NCBI GenBank assembly: GCA_963703085.1
Contig: OY969789.1
Location: 1,860,001 to 1,924,000, forward strand
From: DATAEG01 sp963703085
Lineage (GTDB): Bacteria; Actinomycetota; Actinomycetes; Mycobacteriales; Jatrophihabitantaceae
DNA: 64,000 nt
Direction of reading: 5' to 3'
In this document: positions 54,669 to 63,592 of the stretch, piece by piece
How positions within the stretch are numbered: the first letter of the stretch is position 1
Layout of the letters: every line of letters begins with the position of its first letter
The notes under the pieces: generated by a model
Seen by the model: only the letters and a program-made list of their open reading frames with translations
What the model was told of the DNA's origin: nothing
The model's database searches: none
Program-made: the position numbers and the translations under genes

Positions 54669-55133
54669 ATGCCCGTACCACCCCGCAATGCACGACAGCG
54701 CAAGCAGGACGCGCTGCACAGGTTGGAGCACGACGTGGACGTGTGGGTTGCTACCGCCGATAAGGGCGACAGTTCGCCCTACCTGGTGCCGCTGTCCTTC
54801 CTGTGGGACGGCGGGACGGTGCTCCTGTCGACGCCGCGGGCGAGCCGCACCGGCCAGAACCTGCATGTCATGGGTAAGGCCCGGCTCGGCATCGGCCAGA
54901 CTCGGGATCTGGTCATCATCGAGGGAACGGTGGCGCAGATCGTTGCGGCAACGGAGATCTCCGGCGAGCTCGCCGAGTCGTTTGCCGCTAAGACCGGTTT
55001 CGACCCGCGTCAACAGAGCAACGCGTACGACTATTTCCGCATCCAACCGCAGCGCATCCAGGCATGGCGCGAGGCCGACGAGCTCGAAGGTCGCGTGATC
55101 ATGCGCGAGGGGCAATGGGTCGTTCCCGACTGA
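54669..55133 (+). CDS. Pyridoxamine 5'-phosphate oxidase-like (PPOX) protein
   Basis: Protein of 154 residues with the split-barrel flavin-binding fold: VWVATADKGDSSPYLVPLSF, VLLSTPRASRTGQNL and YDYFRIQPQRIQAWREADE. Many relatives use F420 or FMN; the cofactor and substrate here are unknown. The next gene starts 19 bases before its stop, so the two overlap. Confidence 0.83.
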   Translation: MPVPPRNARQRKQDALHRLEHDVDVWVATADKGDSSPYLVPLSFLWDGGTVLLSTPRASRTGQNLHVMGKARLGIGQTRDLVIIEGTVAQIVAATEISGELAESFAAKTGFDPRQQSNAYDYFRIQPQRIQAWREADELEGRVIMREGQWVVPD

Positions 55134-55897
55134 CGGCCGTCGTCGCTGAGCTGCGGGCCGCCGGGTGCGTATTCGCCGAGGACGAGGCCCGGCTGCTGAT
55201 TTCCGCAGCCGCGACGTCTGCCGACCTGGCCGGCATGCTGGCCCGACGGGTCGCCGGCACGCCACTGGAGTACATCCTCGGGTGGGCCGAGTTCTGCGGG
55301 CTGCGCATCGCCGTGGATCCCACCGTTTTCGTTCCGCGGCGGCGCACCGAATTTCTCGTGCGCCAGGCGATTGCACTGGCCCCGGCGCGGGCCGTCGTCG
55401 TCGACCTGTGCTGCGGTTCGGGCGCGGTCGGCGTGGCCATCGTCGCGGGAGTGGCCGACGCCGAGCTGCATGCCGCAGATGTCGACCCTGCGGCAGTGCG
55501 CTGCGCGCGCCGCAATGTCGAGCCGGTCGGCGGACGGGTGTATCAGGGCGACCTCTACCGGCCGCTGCCCGACGCGCTGCGCGGCCGCGTCGACGTTCTC
55601 GCGGTCAACGCGCCGTACGTGCCGACCGAATCGATCGAGCTGATGCCGGCAGAGGCGCGGTTGTACGAGGCGCGGGTGGCCCTTGACGGTGGCGCGGACG
55701 GGCTCGACGTCCAGCGCCGCGTGGCCGCCGAAGCGGAGCAGTGGCTGACCCCGGGTGGTCATCTCTTGATCGAGACCAGCGAACAGCAGGCCGGGCAGAC
55801 CGGGCAAGCATTCCTGGCCAGTGGACTGAGCGCTCGGGTGGCCAGCGACGAGGAGGTCGGTGCCACCGTCGTCGTCGGCACGCGACCGGTCGGCTGA
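55115..55897 (+). CDS. Putative protein N5-glutamine methyltransferase (PrmC-related)
   Basis: Protein of 260 residues related to HemK/PrmC. TPLEYILGWAEFCGLRIAVD and FVPRRRTEFLV are typical. SAM-binding motif I is VVVDLCCGSGAVGVAI. The catalytic NPPY tetrad reads NAPY in VNAPYVPTESI, as in the PrmC-related subfamily, so the substrate may not be release factors. I chose the ATG at 55115 (GAGGGGC upstream), which overlaps the PPOX gene. Confidence 0.86.
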   Translation: MGRSRLTAVVAELRAAGCVFAEDEARLLISAAATSADLAGMLARRVAGTPLEYILGWAEFCGLRIAVDPTVFVPRRRTEFLVRQAIALAPARAVVVDLCCGSGAVGVAIVAGVADAELHAADVDPAAVRCARRNVEPVGGRVYQGDLYRPLPDALRGRVDVLAVNAPYVPTESIELMPAEARLYEARVALDGGADGLDVQRRVAAEAEQWLTPGGHLLIETSEQQAGQTGQAFLASGLSARVASDEEVGATVVVGTRPVG

Positions 55898-55934
55898 CTC
55901 GGCGATCACGTCAGTAGGCATGGAGCACCCTCGA

Positions 55935-57338
55935 TCACTGCTCCGGCCTGCCCGGCAGGGCGTAGCTCAGTGCTGCCATCGCAATTGCGGCGACGGCGAG
56001 CAGCGCACACAGCATCCCGAACCAGTTCGGTCCGTCCCGAGCCTGGAGCAGGCCGAGCACACTCACGCCGAGCGAGGCGGACAGTTGCACCGCCATGAAC
56101 AGCGCTGTCGTGCCCTGCGGCTGATCGACCGCCGGAAGCGTCCGGTAGATGCTGGCGAAGGCCGGTGCGGCGGTGCATCCGAAGCTCAGCCCGACGAACA
56201 CCAACAGGATGAACAGAGCGCCGAGCGCGAGGCGCGCCTGGCCGAGCGCGAGTGCCGACAGCCCAGCTGCGGTTGCTATCGAGCCGGCGCGCACTAGCGG
56301 CCGTGGTCCGGTTCGGTCGCTGATCCGGCCCGCGCTGGACATGGAGACGAGGAGCCCGAGACCAAGTGCGCAGACAAGCAGTCCTCGGTCGAAACCGTGC
56401 AGGCGGTAGCGGCTCGCCCCGACGATCGGCAACGAAGTGAGCAGCGAGTACATGATCAGCCCGACCATCCCCATCACGGCGAGGGCCGCAGCAAACTCGC
56501 GGCGACGCAACAACCGCAGGTCGAGCGCCGGCGGTCCGGTGATCGTGAGGGCGTGCCACACGTAGCCGGCCAGCAACACTGCGCCGAGAGCGGCCGACAG
56601 GCCGACGAACCACCCAGAGCGGTGTTGACCGGATTGGTTGAGGGCCAGAAGCATCCCGACGTATCCGCTCGTAAGCAGCGTCAGACCACGCACGTCCGCG
56701 GTTGGCCGCGCCGCGCCGGCACGGTCCGTTCGGTCCGATGGAATGACTGCCATGGCGGCGAGAAACACCACAAGGCCCAGGGGGATGTTGATACCGAAGA
56801 TCCATTGCCAGTGGCCGGTGTCGAGTAACAACGCGCCAGTCACAGGCCCCAGAACGGGAGCCACGTTGATGATCATCGACATGGTGCCGAGCACCCGCCC
56901 GACGCGGTCCTTGCTGGCGAGGCGGGCGGCCAGAGCCAAGGAGGTGGGTTCCAGCAGGCCACCGCCGAAACCCTGCAGTACCCGGAACGCGATCAGGGTC
57001 GGAGCCGACCACGCCATCGCGGCCAGACCAGATCCCAGCACGAACAGGGCCAGGCCGGTGAGGAAGACAGCGCGACCGCCGAACCGGGAGCTCGCCCAGC
57101 CGAGCAGCGGCAGCATCGTCGCGGCGGCAAGCAGGTACGCAATGGTCACCCACACCACGGTGCTGAGCGGTGCCCCGAGGTCGGCTGCCAGCGGGCCGAG
57201 CGCGACGGCCACCACCGTCCCGTCCAGCACAGCCACCAGGGCGGCGATGCCTAACACGAGGAGAGCCAGGCGGGTCCTGGCCGGGCTGGCTGGACTGCTT
57301 TCCGGTGCGGCCGTGACTGCCGTTGGCTTTACTGTCAC
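55935..57338 (-). CDS. MFS drug efflux transporter (DHA2 family)
   Basis: Exporter of 467 residues with about 13-14 hydrophobic segments. Helix 1 motif LDGTVVAVALGPLAADLGAP; motif C region APVLGPVTGALLL followed by HWQWIFGINIPLG. It is divergent from a TetR gene and the palindrome at 57351-57367 lies 13 bases before its start, so it is very likely repressed by that TetR. Confidence 0.9.
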   Translation of the reverse strand: MTVKPTAVTAAPESSPASPARTRLALLVLGIAALVAVLDGTVVAVALGPLAADLGAPLSTVVWVTIAYLLAAATMLPLLGWASSRFGGRAVFLTGLALFVLGSGLAAMAWSAPTLIAFRVLQGFGGGLLEPTSLALAARLASKDRVGRVLGTMSMIINVAPVLGPVTGALLLDTGHWQWIFGINIPLGLVVFLAAMAVIPSDRTDRAGAARPTADVRGLTLLTSGYVGMLLALNQSGQHRSGWFVGLSAALGAVLLAGYVWHALTITGPPALDLRLLRRREFAAALAVMGMVGLIMYSLLTSLPIVGASRYRLHGFDRGLLVCALGLGLLVSMSSAGRISDRTGPRPLVRAGSIATAAGLSALALGQARLALGALFILLVFVGLSFGCTAAPAFASIYRTLPAVDQPQGTTALFMAVQLSASLGVSVLGLLQARDGPNWFGMLCALLAVAAIAMAALSYALPGRPEQ

Positions 57339-57350
57339 ATCGCGATACTA

Positions 57351-57367
57351 AACTACACGGTGTAGTT
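57351..57367. promoter_or_regulatory. TetR operator between MFS and tetR
   Basis: Perfect palindrome AACTACA-CGG-TGTAGTT in the 55-base gap between the divergent transporter and regulator genes. Its size and place fit a TetR-family operator controlling both. Confidence 0.82.
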
Positions 57368-57393
57368 AGGGAAAGTGACGATAGACTCAGGTT

Positions 57394-58047
57394 ATGCCAG
57401 TGACCGCGTCAGCTCGACGAGCCGTGACCCGCCGCAGCGCGCGACCGGACAAACGGCGCGTCATCCTGGACGCGGCCGCTCCGATTTTCGGCGACGAGGG
57501 GTACGAGCGCGCCAGCATCGACTCGATCGCGGCTGCGGCTGGAGTCTCGAAGCCGACCATCTACAGCTACTTCGGAGGCAAGGAACAGCTCTTCCGAGAG
57601 TCGATCGCCGATTCCGCGGTGCAGCAGAACGCTGACGCGCTGGCAGTGATCCAGCGCCTGGATGTGGCCCCAGGCCGCTGGAGGTCAAGCCTGCACGAGC
57701 TGGGGATGAAGCTGGTGGAGTGTCAGCGCAGCAGTTGCGCGATGTTCTTGCAGCGCATGATTGCCGCGGAGTCGGGGCGCGACCCGGAGATCTACCGGGT
57801 GGTCCGTTCGCGGGCCGCCGATCCAATTCTGGAGGCGCTGTCCGGGCGTCTCGCGATGCTCGGCAACGCCGGCTTCCTGCGCGTTCCGGATCCCGCGCTC
57901 GCAGCTCGTCAGTTTGTTGCCCTGATTTCCGTTGAGGTTCCGGAGTTGACTGAGCACGGGGCCAAGAAGGTATCCGATCGGGTCATCCGGACAGCGGTGC
58001 GGGCCGGGGTCGACGCCTTCCTGCGCGCTCATGAGATCGCGGACTGA
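57394..58047 (+). CDS. TetR family transcriptional regulator
   Basis: Protein of 217 residues. HTH region KRRVILDAAAPIFGDEGYER, ASIDSIAAAAGVSKPTIYSYF is canonical; the C-terminal domain resembles the AcrR-type TetR_C. It should repress the divergent MFS exporter gene through the palindrome at 57351. Confidence 0.92.
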   Translation: MPVTASARRAVTRRSARPDKRRVILDAAAPIFGDEGYERASIDSIAAAAGVSKPTIYSYFGGKEQLFRESIADSAVQQNADALAVIQRLDVAPGRWRSSLHELGMKLVECQRSSCAMFLQRMIAAESGRDPEIYRVVRSRAADPILEALSGRLAMLGNAGFLRVPDPALAARQFVALISVEVPELTEHGAKKVSDRVIRTAVRAGVDAFLRAHEIAD

Positions 58048-58060
58048 CCACGGAATTCGT

Positions 58061-58426
58061 TCACCCCTCCTCGAGAACCGAGAGGATGTTCCCCGCCGGG
58101 TCCTTGAACCACGCGATCAGCGGGCCACCCTGACGGTTGATGCCCTTCTCGTCGACGAAGTCGTAGTGCTCGAACTGCACGCCCCGGCGGGTCAGCTCGT
58201 CGACGGCGGATTCGATGTCAGCAACCGGGAAGTTGAGGATCGTGTAGGTCGCCGGCGTGTGGTCATCCTTGGGATAGATCAAGGTGTCCCGGCCACCGGC
58301 CAGATGCAGGGTCAGCATGCCGTGTTCCTCAGAGACCTCGAGGCCCAGCGTCTGCGCGTAGAACTGCTGGGCCTTCGCTATGTCGTCTGCCGAGAATCCG
58401 CTGAACGCCTTGCTGTCAGCCAACAT
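58061..58426 (-). CDS. VOC family protein (glyoxalase/bleomycin resistance fold)
   Basis: Protein of 121 residues with one VOC module: AFSGFSADDIAKAQQFYAQT at the start and GGPLIAWFKDPAGNILSVLEE at the end, the latter with the metal-binding Glu region. A Glu near the C-terminus is a likely metal ligand. Function unknown; paralogs degrade or bind antibiotics. I chose the ATG at 58426 behind GAGGAG. Confidence 0.87.
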   Translation of the reverse strand: MLADSKAFSGFSADDIAKAQQFYAQTLGLEVSEEHGMLTLHLAGGRDTLIYPKDDHTPATYTILNFPVADIESAVDELTRRGVQFEHYDFVDEKGINRQGGPLIAWFKDPAGNILSVLEEG

Positions 58427-58474
58427 GCTGTCTCCTCTGCTCACGGGGCGATCGCTCACTTGGATAGACCGTCC

Positions 58475-59281
58475 TCACTGATGGAACTCATCGGTCCCGG
58501 ACCAGAACCCGCCGAGCAAACCAGCGGAGTGGCTGACCTGGACGGTATGCGTGACCCAGTTGCCCGCGACTTCTTGGTGCAGCAGGAACGCGGTCGGCTC
58601 TTCCACATATCCGGTCGTGCGATCGGGGTCCAGGCGCAGCTCGCTCTGCCGGTAGGTACTCGGCGCCACCGACAGGATGGTGCCGGCAAAGGGTGCGGTG
58701 ATCGGGCGGTGCACATGACCGGCCAGCACGCGCACCACGTTCGGGTGCCGCGCCACGACCTCGCCCAGTGCCGCTCCGTCGATCAGCCCCATCGAGTCCG
58801 CGAACGGGATGCCGATGGGGGTGGGCGGATGGTGCAAGCAGACGAACACCGGGCGCGCTGCGCGTCGGGTCAGCTCCTCGTCGAGCCACTGCAACTGCTC
58901 CGCACCGAGCCGGCCGGCGGCCTTCGCGGGCTGGCTGGAATCGAGCACGATGATGGTCGCGCCGGGGTAGTCGATCGCAAAGTGAGCCGCATTCCCGCCG
59001 CCGAGGAAGGCGCTCCCGGCGAACTCCTCGACCAGCGCCGCAGGCGAGTCATGGTTACCGGGGACCAGGTGAACCGGTATCGGGAATCGCCCGACGATCG
59101 CGCGCAGTGCCGCGTACTCCGCGGGCTGGCCGAGGTCGGCGAGATCACCGGTGATGACGAGACAGTCCGGCCGCAGGTCGAGAGCCAGCGCGCGGCCCAG
59201 CGCTCGATGCAGTCCGGCAGCGGGGCCACCGCCGAGGGGCCCGCCGGTCAGGTGCGGATCGCTCAGCTGGGCGATGATCAT
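58475..59281 (-). CDS. Calcineurin-like phosphoesterase (CpdA/YfcE-like)
   Basis: Metal-dependent phosphodiesterase of 268 residues. Dinuclear metal motifs are complete: SDPHLTGG (DxH), LVITGDLADLG (GDxxD), LVPGNHDSP (GNHD), and the C-terminal AGHVHRP (GHxH). It may hydrolyse cyclic nucleotides (class III PDE, CpdA group). ATG overlaps the stop of the upstream aminotransferase by 4 bases. Confidence 0.9.
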   Translation of the reverse strand: MIIAQLSDPHLTGGPLGGGPAAGLHRALGRALALDLRPDCLVITGDLADLGQPAEYAALRAIVGRFPIPVHLVPGNHDSPAALVEEFAGSAFLGGGNAAHFAIDYPGATIIVLDSSQPAKAAGRLGAEQLQWLDEELTRRAARPVFVCLHHPPTPIGIPFADSMGLIDGAALGEVVARHPNVVRVLAGHVHRPITAPFAGTILSVAPSTYRQSELRLDPDRTTGYVEEPTAFLLHQEVAGNWVTHTVQVSHSAGLLGGFWSGTDEFHQ

Positions 59282-60447
59282 GGCAACTCCCTTAGCGCGG
59301 TATCGAATCGCGCGCCTAGATCGGCGAGCCTTTCCACCGGCTCGTTGGCGAAGACCAGGCGCAGGTACTGATCCCCGCTCGGACCCCATCCGGTCATCGG
59401 CGTCGCCGCTACCTGCGAGCGATCGAACAGCCGTTGCGAGGCATCCGCGGGCGCGATCCCCATGCTCGCCGTGTCGACCAGGAGTGACCAGCCGCCGTCC
59501 GGACGCACACAGGGGTATCCACCGAGCTGATCCAACATGACCTCGGCGCGTTCCTGCCACACGCGCGTCGCGGCGGCGACGTCCGCGTCCGCGCCGGGAT
59601 CGCTCAGCGCCGAGGCGACCGCGCTCTGGGCAATGCCTACCTGGCAGACGACGTTGGCCATGCCCACCAGCGTCACGTCGCGCATGATCGGTGCCGGGCC
59701 GACGACCCAGCCGACCCGCCAGCCGATCATCCGCAATTCTTTGGAGGCAGACCCGATCGTGATGGTGCGCTCGGCCAGCCCGGGATGCGCGCCCGGATGC
59801 GAGACCGGCTTGCCGTCGAACCGGATACGTTCCATGGCCGCGTCGTAGATCACCCAGGCGCCGTGCCGCTCGACCGGTCCGGCGATCGCGTCCAGATGCT
59901 CGGGGCCCAATACGGCGCCGGTCGGCATGGCCGGGCTCATCAGCAGAACTGCTGCGGTAGCCGGGCCGATCGCAGCGGCGAGTTCGGCCGGATCTGTTGC
60001 CCAGCCATGCTCGCCCGGTACGCACCGGACGTGCCGCGGGACGCCGCCGGCCAACCGGATCCGATTGACCAATCCGGCGTAGATCGGGTCGCAGAGCACC
60101 ACTTCCTGGCCCGGTTCGACGGTGGCCAGCAGCACATTCAGGATTCCGTTCAGCCCGCCGGCCGAGATGGCGCACTGCGCGCCGGGGTCGTACGAGCGCC
60201 CGGTCATCGCGCCGACGTGAGCGACGACCGCCTCACGCAACGCCAGCTGACCCTGGAACGGCAGGTAGCTGTTCGCAGCGTCATCGTCGATCGCGTCGTG
60301 GGTGACGAGTCGAGCGGCGGCCGGCGGCGGCAGATCGGTGTCCAGGTTCTCCAAGCGCAGGAACCGTGGATCGTTCTGCGCATCGGCCGCGTCGCCGACC
60401 TTGTCCACACCGATCCCGGGGATGTGCTGCAACCGCGTCACGGACAT
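59278..60447 (-). CDS. PLP-dependent class I/II aminotransferase
   Basis: Protein of 389 residues. N-terminal LPFQGQLALREAVVAHVGAM; PLP-binding Asp/Tyr in WVIYDAAME and the Schiff-base lysine in TITIGSASKELRMIGWRVGWVVG. Belongs to fold type I aminotransferases of the aspartate/alanine type; substrate unknown. Coupled by a 4-base overlap with the phosphoesterase downstream and follows a DinB gene. Confidence 0.9.
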   Translation of the reverse strand: MSVTRLQHIPGIGVDKVGDAADAQNDPRFLRLENLDTDLPPPAAARLVTHDAIDDDAANSYLPFQGQLALREAVVAHVGAMTGRSYDPGAQCAISAGGLNGILNVLLATVEPGQEVVLCDPIYAGLVNRIRLAGGVPRHVRCVPGEHGWATDPAELAAAIGPATAAVLLMSPAMPTGAVLGPEHLDAIAGPVERHGAWVIYDAAMERIRFDGKPVSHPGAHPGLAERTITIGSASKELRMIGWRVGWVVGPAPIMRDVTLVGMANVVCQVGIAQSAVASALSDPGADADVAAATRVWQERAEVMLDQLGGYPCVRPDGGWSLLVDTASMGIAPADASQRLFDRSQVAATPMTGWGPSGDQYLRLVFANEPVERLADLGARFDTALRELP

Positions 60448-60457
60448 GGACGCCGCC

Positions 60458-60970
60458 CTACCTGGTGCGTCCGTCGATCCGCTCGCGCAGCAGATCGGCG
60501 TGCCCGAGATGCTGCGCGTACTCGGAGATCATGTGCACATAGACCAATCGCAGCGACATCTCGTCGCCGCGGTGCTCGATCGTGTCGTCGAAGGAGGTAT
60601 CCGCCACGGCTGCGTCGGCCAGTCGGCACTCTTCGACGTAGCGAGCGAAGTCCTCCTCGGCGCGGGCCGGATCCAGGTCTTCGAAGTCGGCATCCTTACC
60701 GAGCGCCGGGTCGTACATGGGCTCGGCCGAGCCGCCGCCGAATCGCTGCCGGAACCAGGTCCGTTCCACCTTCGCCATATGGCGGATCAGTCCCAGCAGG
60801 GTCAGATTGGACGGCGGCACCGACGCCTCGGCCAGTTGCACGCCGGTCAACCCGGCGCACTTGTTCAGCAAGGCGGATCGTTGCCACGCGAGGTAACCCT
60901 CGAGGATCGGTCGGTCGGCACCGACCAGTGGGCCGTCGACTTCGGGTACTTCGGGCGCGGTCCAGGTCAT
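60458..60970 (-). CDS. DinB family protein (DUF664)
   Basis: Protein of 170 residues with a four-helix DinB fold. GLIRHMAKVERTWFRQRF and LVYVHMISEYAQHLGHADLL carry the His residues expected to bind a metal. Members act as mycothiol-dependent or other thiol S-transferases. First gene of the minus-strand group DinB-aminotransferase-phosphoesterase, with 10 bases to the aminotransferase. Confidence 0.9.
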   Translation of the reverse strand: MTWTAPEVPEVDGPLVGADRPILEGYLAWQRSALLNKCAGLTGVQLAEASVPPSNLTLLGLIRHMAKVERTWFRQRFGGGSAEPMYDPALGKDADFEDLDPARAEEDFARYVEECRLADAAVADTSFDDTIEHRGDEMSLRLVYVHMISEYAQHLGHADLLRERIDGRTR

Positions 60971-61051
60971 CGACCCATTGTGACGGAGACCGTGGTACGG
61001 ATTGATCGCCGGCTCGAACTGGTGGTCGGCGATTGTCGTCGTGGTTGGGTT

Positions 61052-61193
61052 TACTAGGGGCAGCGACGGGGTGCGTGTTCGTGGGTTGCGTTGTCGGGTT
61101 GCTGTTCCAGCTCGGTTGCGTCTACTACGGCAGCGACGGATGCGTGGGCTTCGTGGTTTTCGTTGTCGGGTGCGGTTCTCGCTTCGGTCCGGC
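61052..61193 (+). repeat. Imperfect 71-base tandem repeat, T/G-rich
   Basis: Two units beginning TACTA (61052 and 61123), each with GGCAGCGACGG and CGTTGTCGGG, are about three-quarters identical. The strand is unusually T and G rich compared with its neighbours. It lies in the 376-base gap between the DinB gene and the DUF222 gene and has no supported gene. Confidence 0.6.
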
Positions 61194-61227
61194 GGGTTCG
61201 TTTTTGCGGCTCCGCTGGTGGCGTTTG

Positions 61228-61242
61228 CCTTATCCGATAAGG
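61228..61242. promoter_or_regulatory. Palindrome upstream of the DUF222/HNH gene
   Basis: CCTTATC-C-GATAAGG, 7-base arms around one base, in a relatively AT-rich pocket about 105 bases before the gene. It may be an operator or a remnant insertion site; function unknown. Confidence 0.45.
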
Positions 61243-61346
61243 GAAATCTCTTCGAAATTGGGTCTGTGGATAGCCCGAAAATGTCGGTGCCTCGACCTAG
61301 AATTGGGTCATGCACGACGGGGAAAAGCACGAGTGGCGAGGGGTAT

Positions 61347-62687
61347 GTGCCGTCGCCGGTGGATGTGCTGACCCTGCCCGACGACTCAGTCGCCGCCCTG
61401 GCCGAGCTGGCGCCGAGCCCGGATTCGGTGCACGCTGCCCAGTTCGCCGAAGCTGTCGAGTCTGTCGGAGATCGGTCGGGTCGATCTGCTGGTGGTGTTG
61501 CGTCGGCAGGCCGGGTTCGACGCCGCCCGGCAGATCGAACTACTCGCAGCCATCTCGCAAGATGATCCGAGCAATGAGAAGTGGTCGGTCCAGGAGATCG
61601 CCGCAGTGCTGCGCATCGCCCCGGCCACCGCCGCCACCCACGTGCACCGCGCGGAGCTGCTCACCACCACGCTGCGGAAGACGTTGGCCGCGTTGCGGGC
61701 CGGGGACATCACGGCGCGGCACGCCGAGCTACTCGCCTCCGCCGTCCTGCACCTCGATCCCGACGTGGCCCGCGCGGTGGAAGAACGCGTCCTGGACCGG
61801 GCGTGGGAGCAGACGGTCAGCCAGTTCCGCGCCTCGGTGACGCGGGCTGTCCTGCTGCTGGACCCGAAGGGTGAGCAGGAGCGGCATGCCGACGCGGTGG
61901 AGCAGCGGCGGGTGGTGCTCACCCCCGACCTGCACGGCATGGCGCAGCTGTGGGCGTACCTGCCCGGCCGACGGGGCGGCCACGGTGCTGACCGCGATCG
62001 ACGCCATCGCCTGCAGAGACGATCTTCGGCAACGGCGGTGACAGTCGGTCGGCGGATCAGCGTCGGGCGGATGCGTTGGTCACCCTGGCCGACTCCGCCC
62101 TGGCCGACCCGGCCCTGACGCGTCGGCATGGGGCGCGGCCGGCGGTGCAACTCACCGTCGCCGCATCGACCTTGTTGGGGTTGGATGAGCAGCCGGCTGA
62201 GTTGGCCGGGTACGGCCCGATCCCCGCCGCGATGGCCCGACGCATCGCGAAAGACGACACCGGCACGTGGCGGCGGTTGCTCACCGACGACCACGGCCGG
62301 CTCCTCGACTACGGCAGCAAGACGTATCGGCCGCCGGCCCGGTTGGCGGCGTTCATCATCGCCCGCGACCAAACCTGCACCTTCACCTCCTGCACCCGCC
62401 CCGCGGTCGACCTGCGACCTGGACCATCTGACTGCCGCGAAAGAGGGCGGAGCCGACGTGTGCCGGGGAACCTGCACCCGCTGTGCCGGCGGCATCACCG
62501 CTGCAAACACCTCGCGCACTGGCAACCGCAACGCCAACCCGACGGATCGACGGTGTGGACCAGCCCCACCGGCCACACCTACCGCACCAAACCAAGGCCG
62601 CTACCCACCACGGTCGAACCCGAGGCAAGATCGCCCGCGGCACCGACCAATGCATCGACCGACGACCCGGACCCGCCACCGTTCTGA
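61347..62687 (+). pseudogene. DUF222 / HNH endonuclease (13E12 type), multiple frameshifts
   Basis: Broken gene of the actinobacterial 13E12 repeat family. Parts in different frames join into DDSVAALAELAPSPDSVHAA, LSEIGRVDLLVVLRRQAGFD, AIDAIACRDDLRQRR, QLTVAASTLLGLDEQPAELAG and the HNH core CDLDHLTAAKEGG with NLHPLCRRHHRCKH. Indels occur near 61461, 61966, 62025, 62410 (insertions) and 62465 (deletion). After correction the length is about 446 codons, normal for the family. The GTG at 61347 with GAGGGG is a plausible start. The family is multicopy and often degenerate. Confidence 0.85.
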
Positions 62688-62771
62688 TCCGCACCCGGCA
62701 GTGCCGTCCGTCCATCGAACGAGTTAAGTCCCAGCCGCACGTCTCTGCTGCCTGCCTCTACGCTGCCGGAT

Positions 62772-63590
62772 GTGAATTCACCCGCCTCGCCCGCTGAGCT
62801 GCTGGCCGCCTACGACACGCAACTGCGCGGTTCCGCGGAGGCACAGTCAGGCGCTCGCTCCGACACGGACGGTCCGCTGGTACGGATCTACTATCCGGCC
62901 CAGGGCTTCGTGTCGTATCGCAGCTTGGACGGATACGCCGGCGACGAGCTCGACGCGTTGATCGCTCGGCAGGTGGAGCACTTTGCTCGGCTGAACAGTT
63001 CTTTCGAATGGAAGACCCGTAGTCACGATCTGCCCGCTGACCTGCCCGACCGCTTGCTGGCCGCCGGATTCGTGGCCGAGCCACGAGAGACGGTGCTTGT
63101 CGGTGTAGCCGCGGCACTCGCGTCGGAACCGGTGCTGCCGCCCGGCATCACGCTGCGCGCGGTCACCGCCGAGCAGGATCTGCATCGCATCGCAGCACTC
63201 AACTCCGAGGTGTGGGGGGACGAGCACGGTTGGCTCGCCGACGACCTCCGCAACCGGATCGCCACCGCACCGGACCTCATCGATGTGCTCGTCGCCGAAC
63301 GCGGCGACGACATCGTCTCTGCCGCCTGGCTGGTGTTCAAGCCAGATACCGAGTTCGCCGGAATGTGGGGGGGCGCCACGCTGGCAGAGTGGCGCGGGCG
63401 GGGCATCTACCGGGCGCTCGTGGCACGACGCGCGCAGCTGGCCGCAGCGCGCGGTGTCCACTACCTGCAGGTCGATGCCTCCGACGACAGCCGGCCCATT
63501 CTCGAGCGGCTCGGGTTCGTCCGGATCACCACCACCACGCCCTACGTCTGGACACCTACCGAGAGCGTTGGTGACGCTAGGGTCGGCTGA
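62772..63590 (+). CDS. GNAT family N-acetyltransferase
   Basis: Protein of 272 residues. The C-terminal GNAT domain shows WGGATLAEWRGRGIYRALVA (motif A, acetyl-CoA pyrophosphate loop RGRGIY) and YLQVDASDDSRPILERLGF (motif B). The N-terminal half is a separate, less conserved domain. Substrate unknown. GTG start at 62772. The uvrA-like gene starts 3 bases after its stop. Confidence 0.87.
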   Translation: MNSPASPAELLAAYDTQLRGSAEAQSGARSDTDGPLVRIYYPAQGFVSYRSLDGYAGDELDALIARQVEHFARLNSSFEWKTRSHDLPADLPDRLLAAGFVAEPRETVLVGVAAALASEPVLPPGITLRAVTAEQDLHRIAALNSEVWGDEHGWLADDLRNRIATAPDLIDVLVAERGDDIVSAAWLVFKPDTEFAGMWGGATLAEWRGRGIYRALVARRAQLAAARGVHYLQVDASDDSRPILERLGFVRITTTTPYVWTPTESVGDARVG

Positions 63591-63592
63591 CC

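Noticed and set aside
61310..61840. A separate gene starting with ATG at 61310
   Set aside because: Its frame gives Arg/Cys/Trp-rich sequence without similarity; the DUF222 protein reads in other frames over the same bases.
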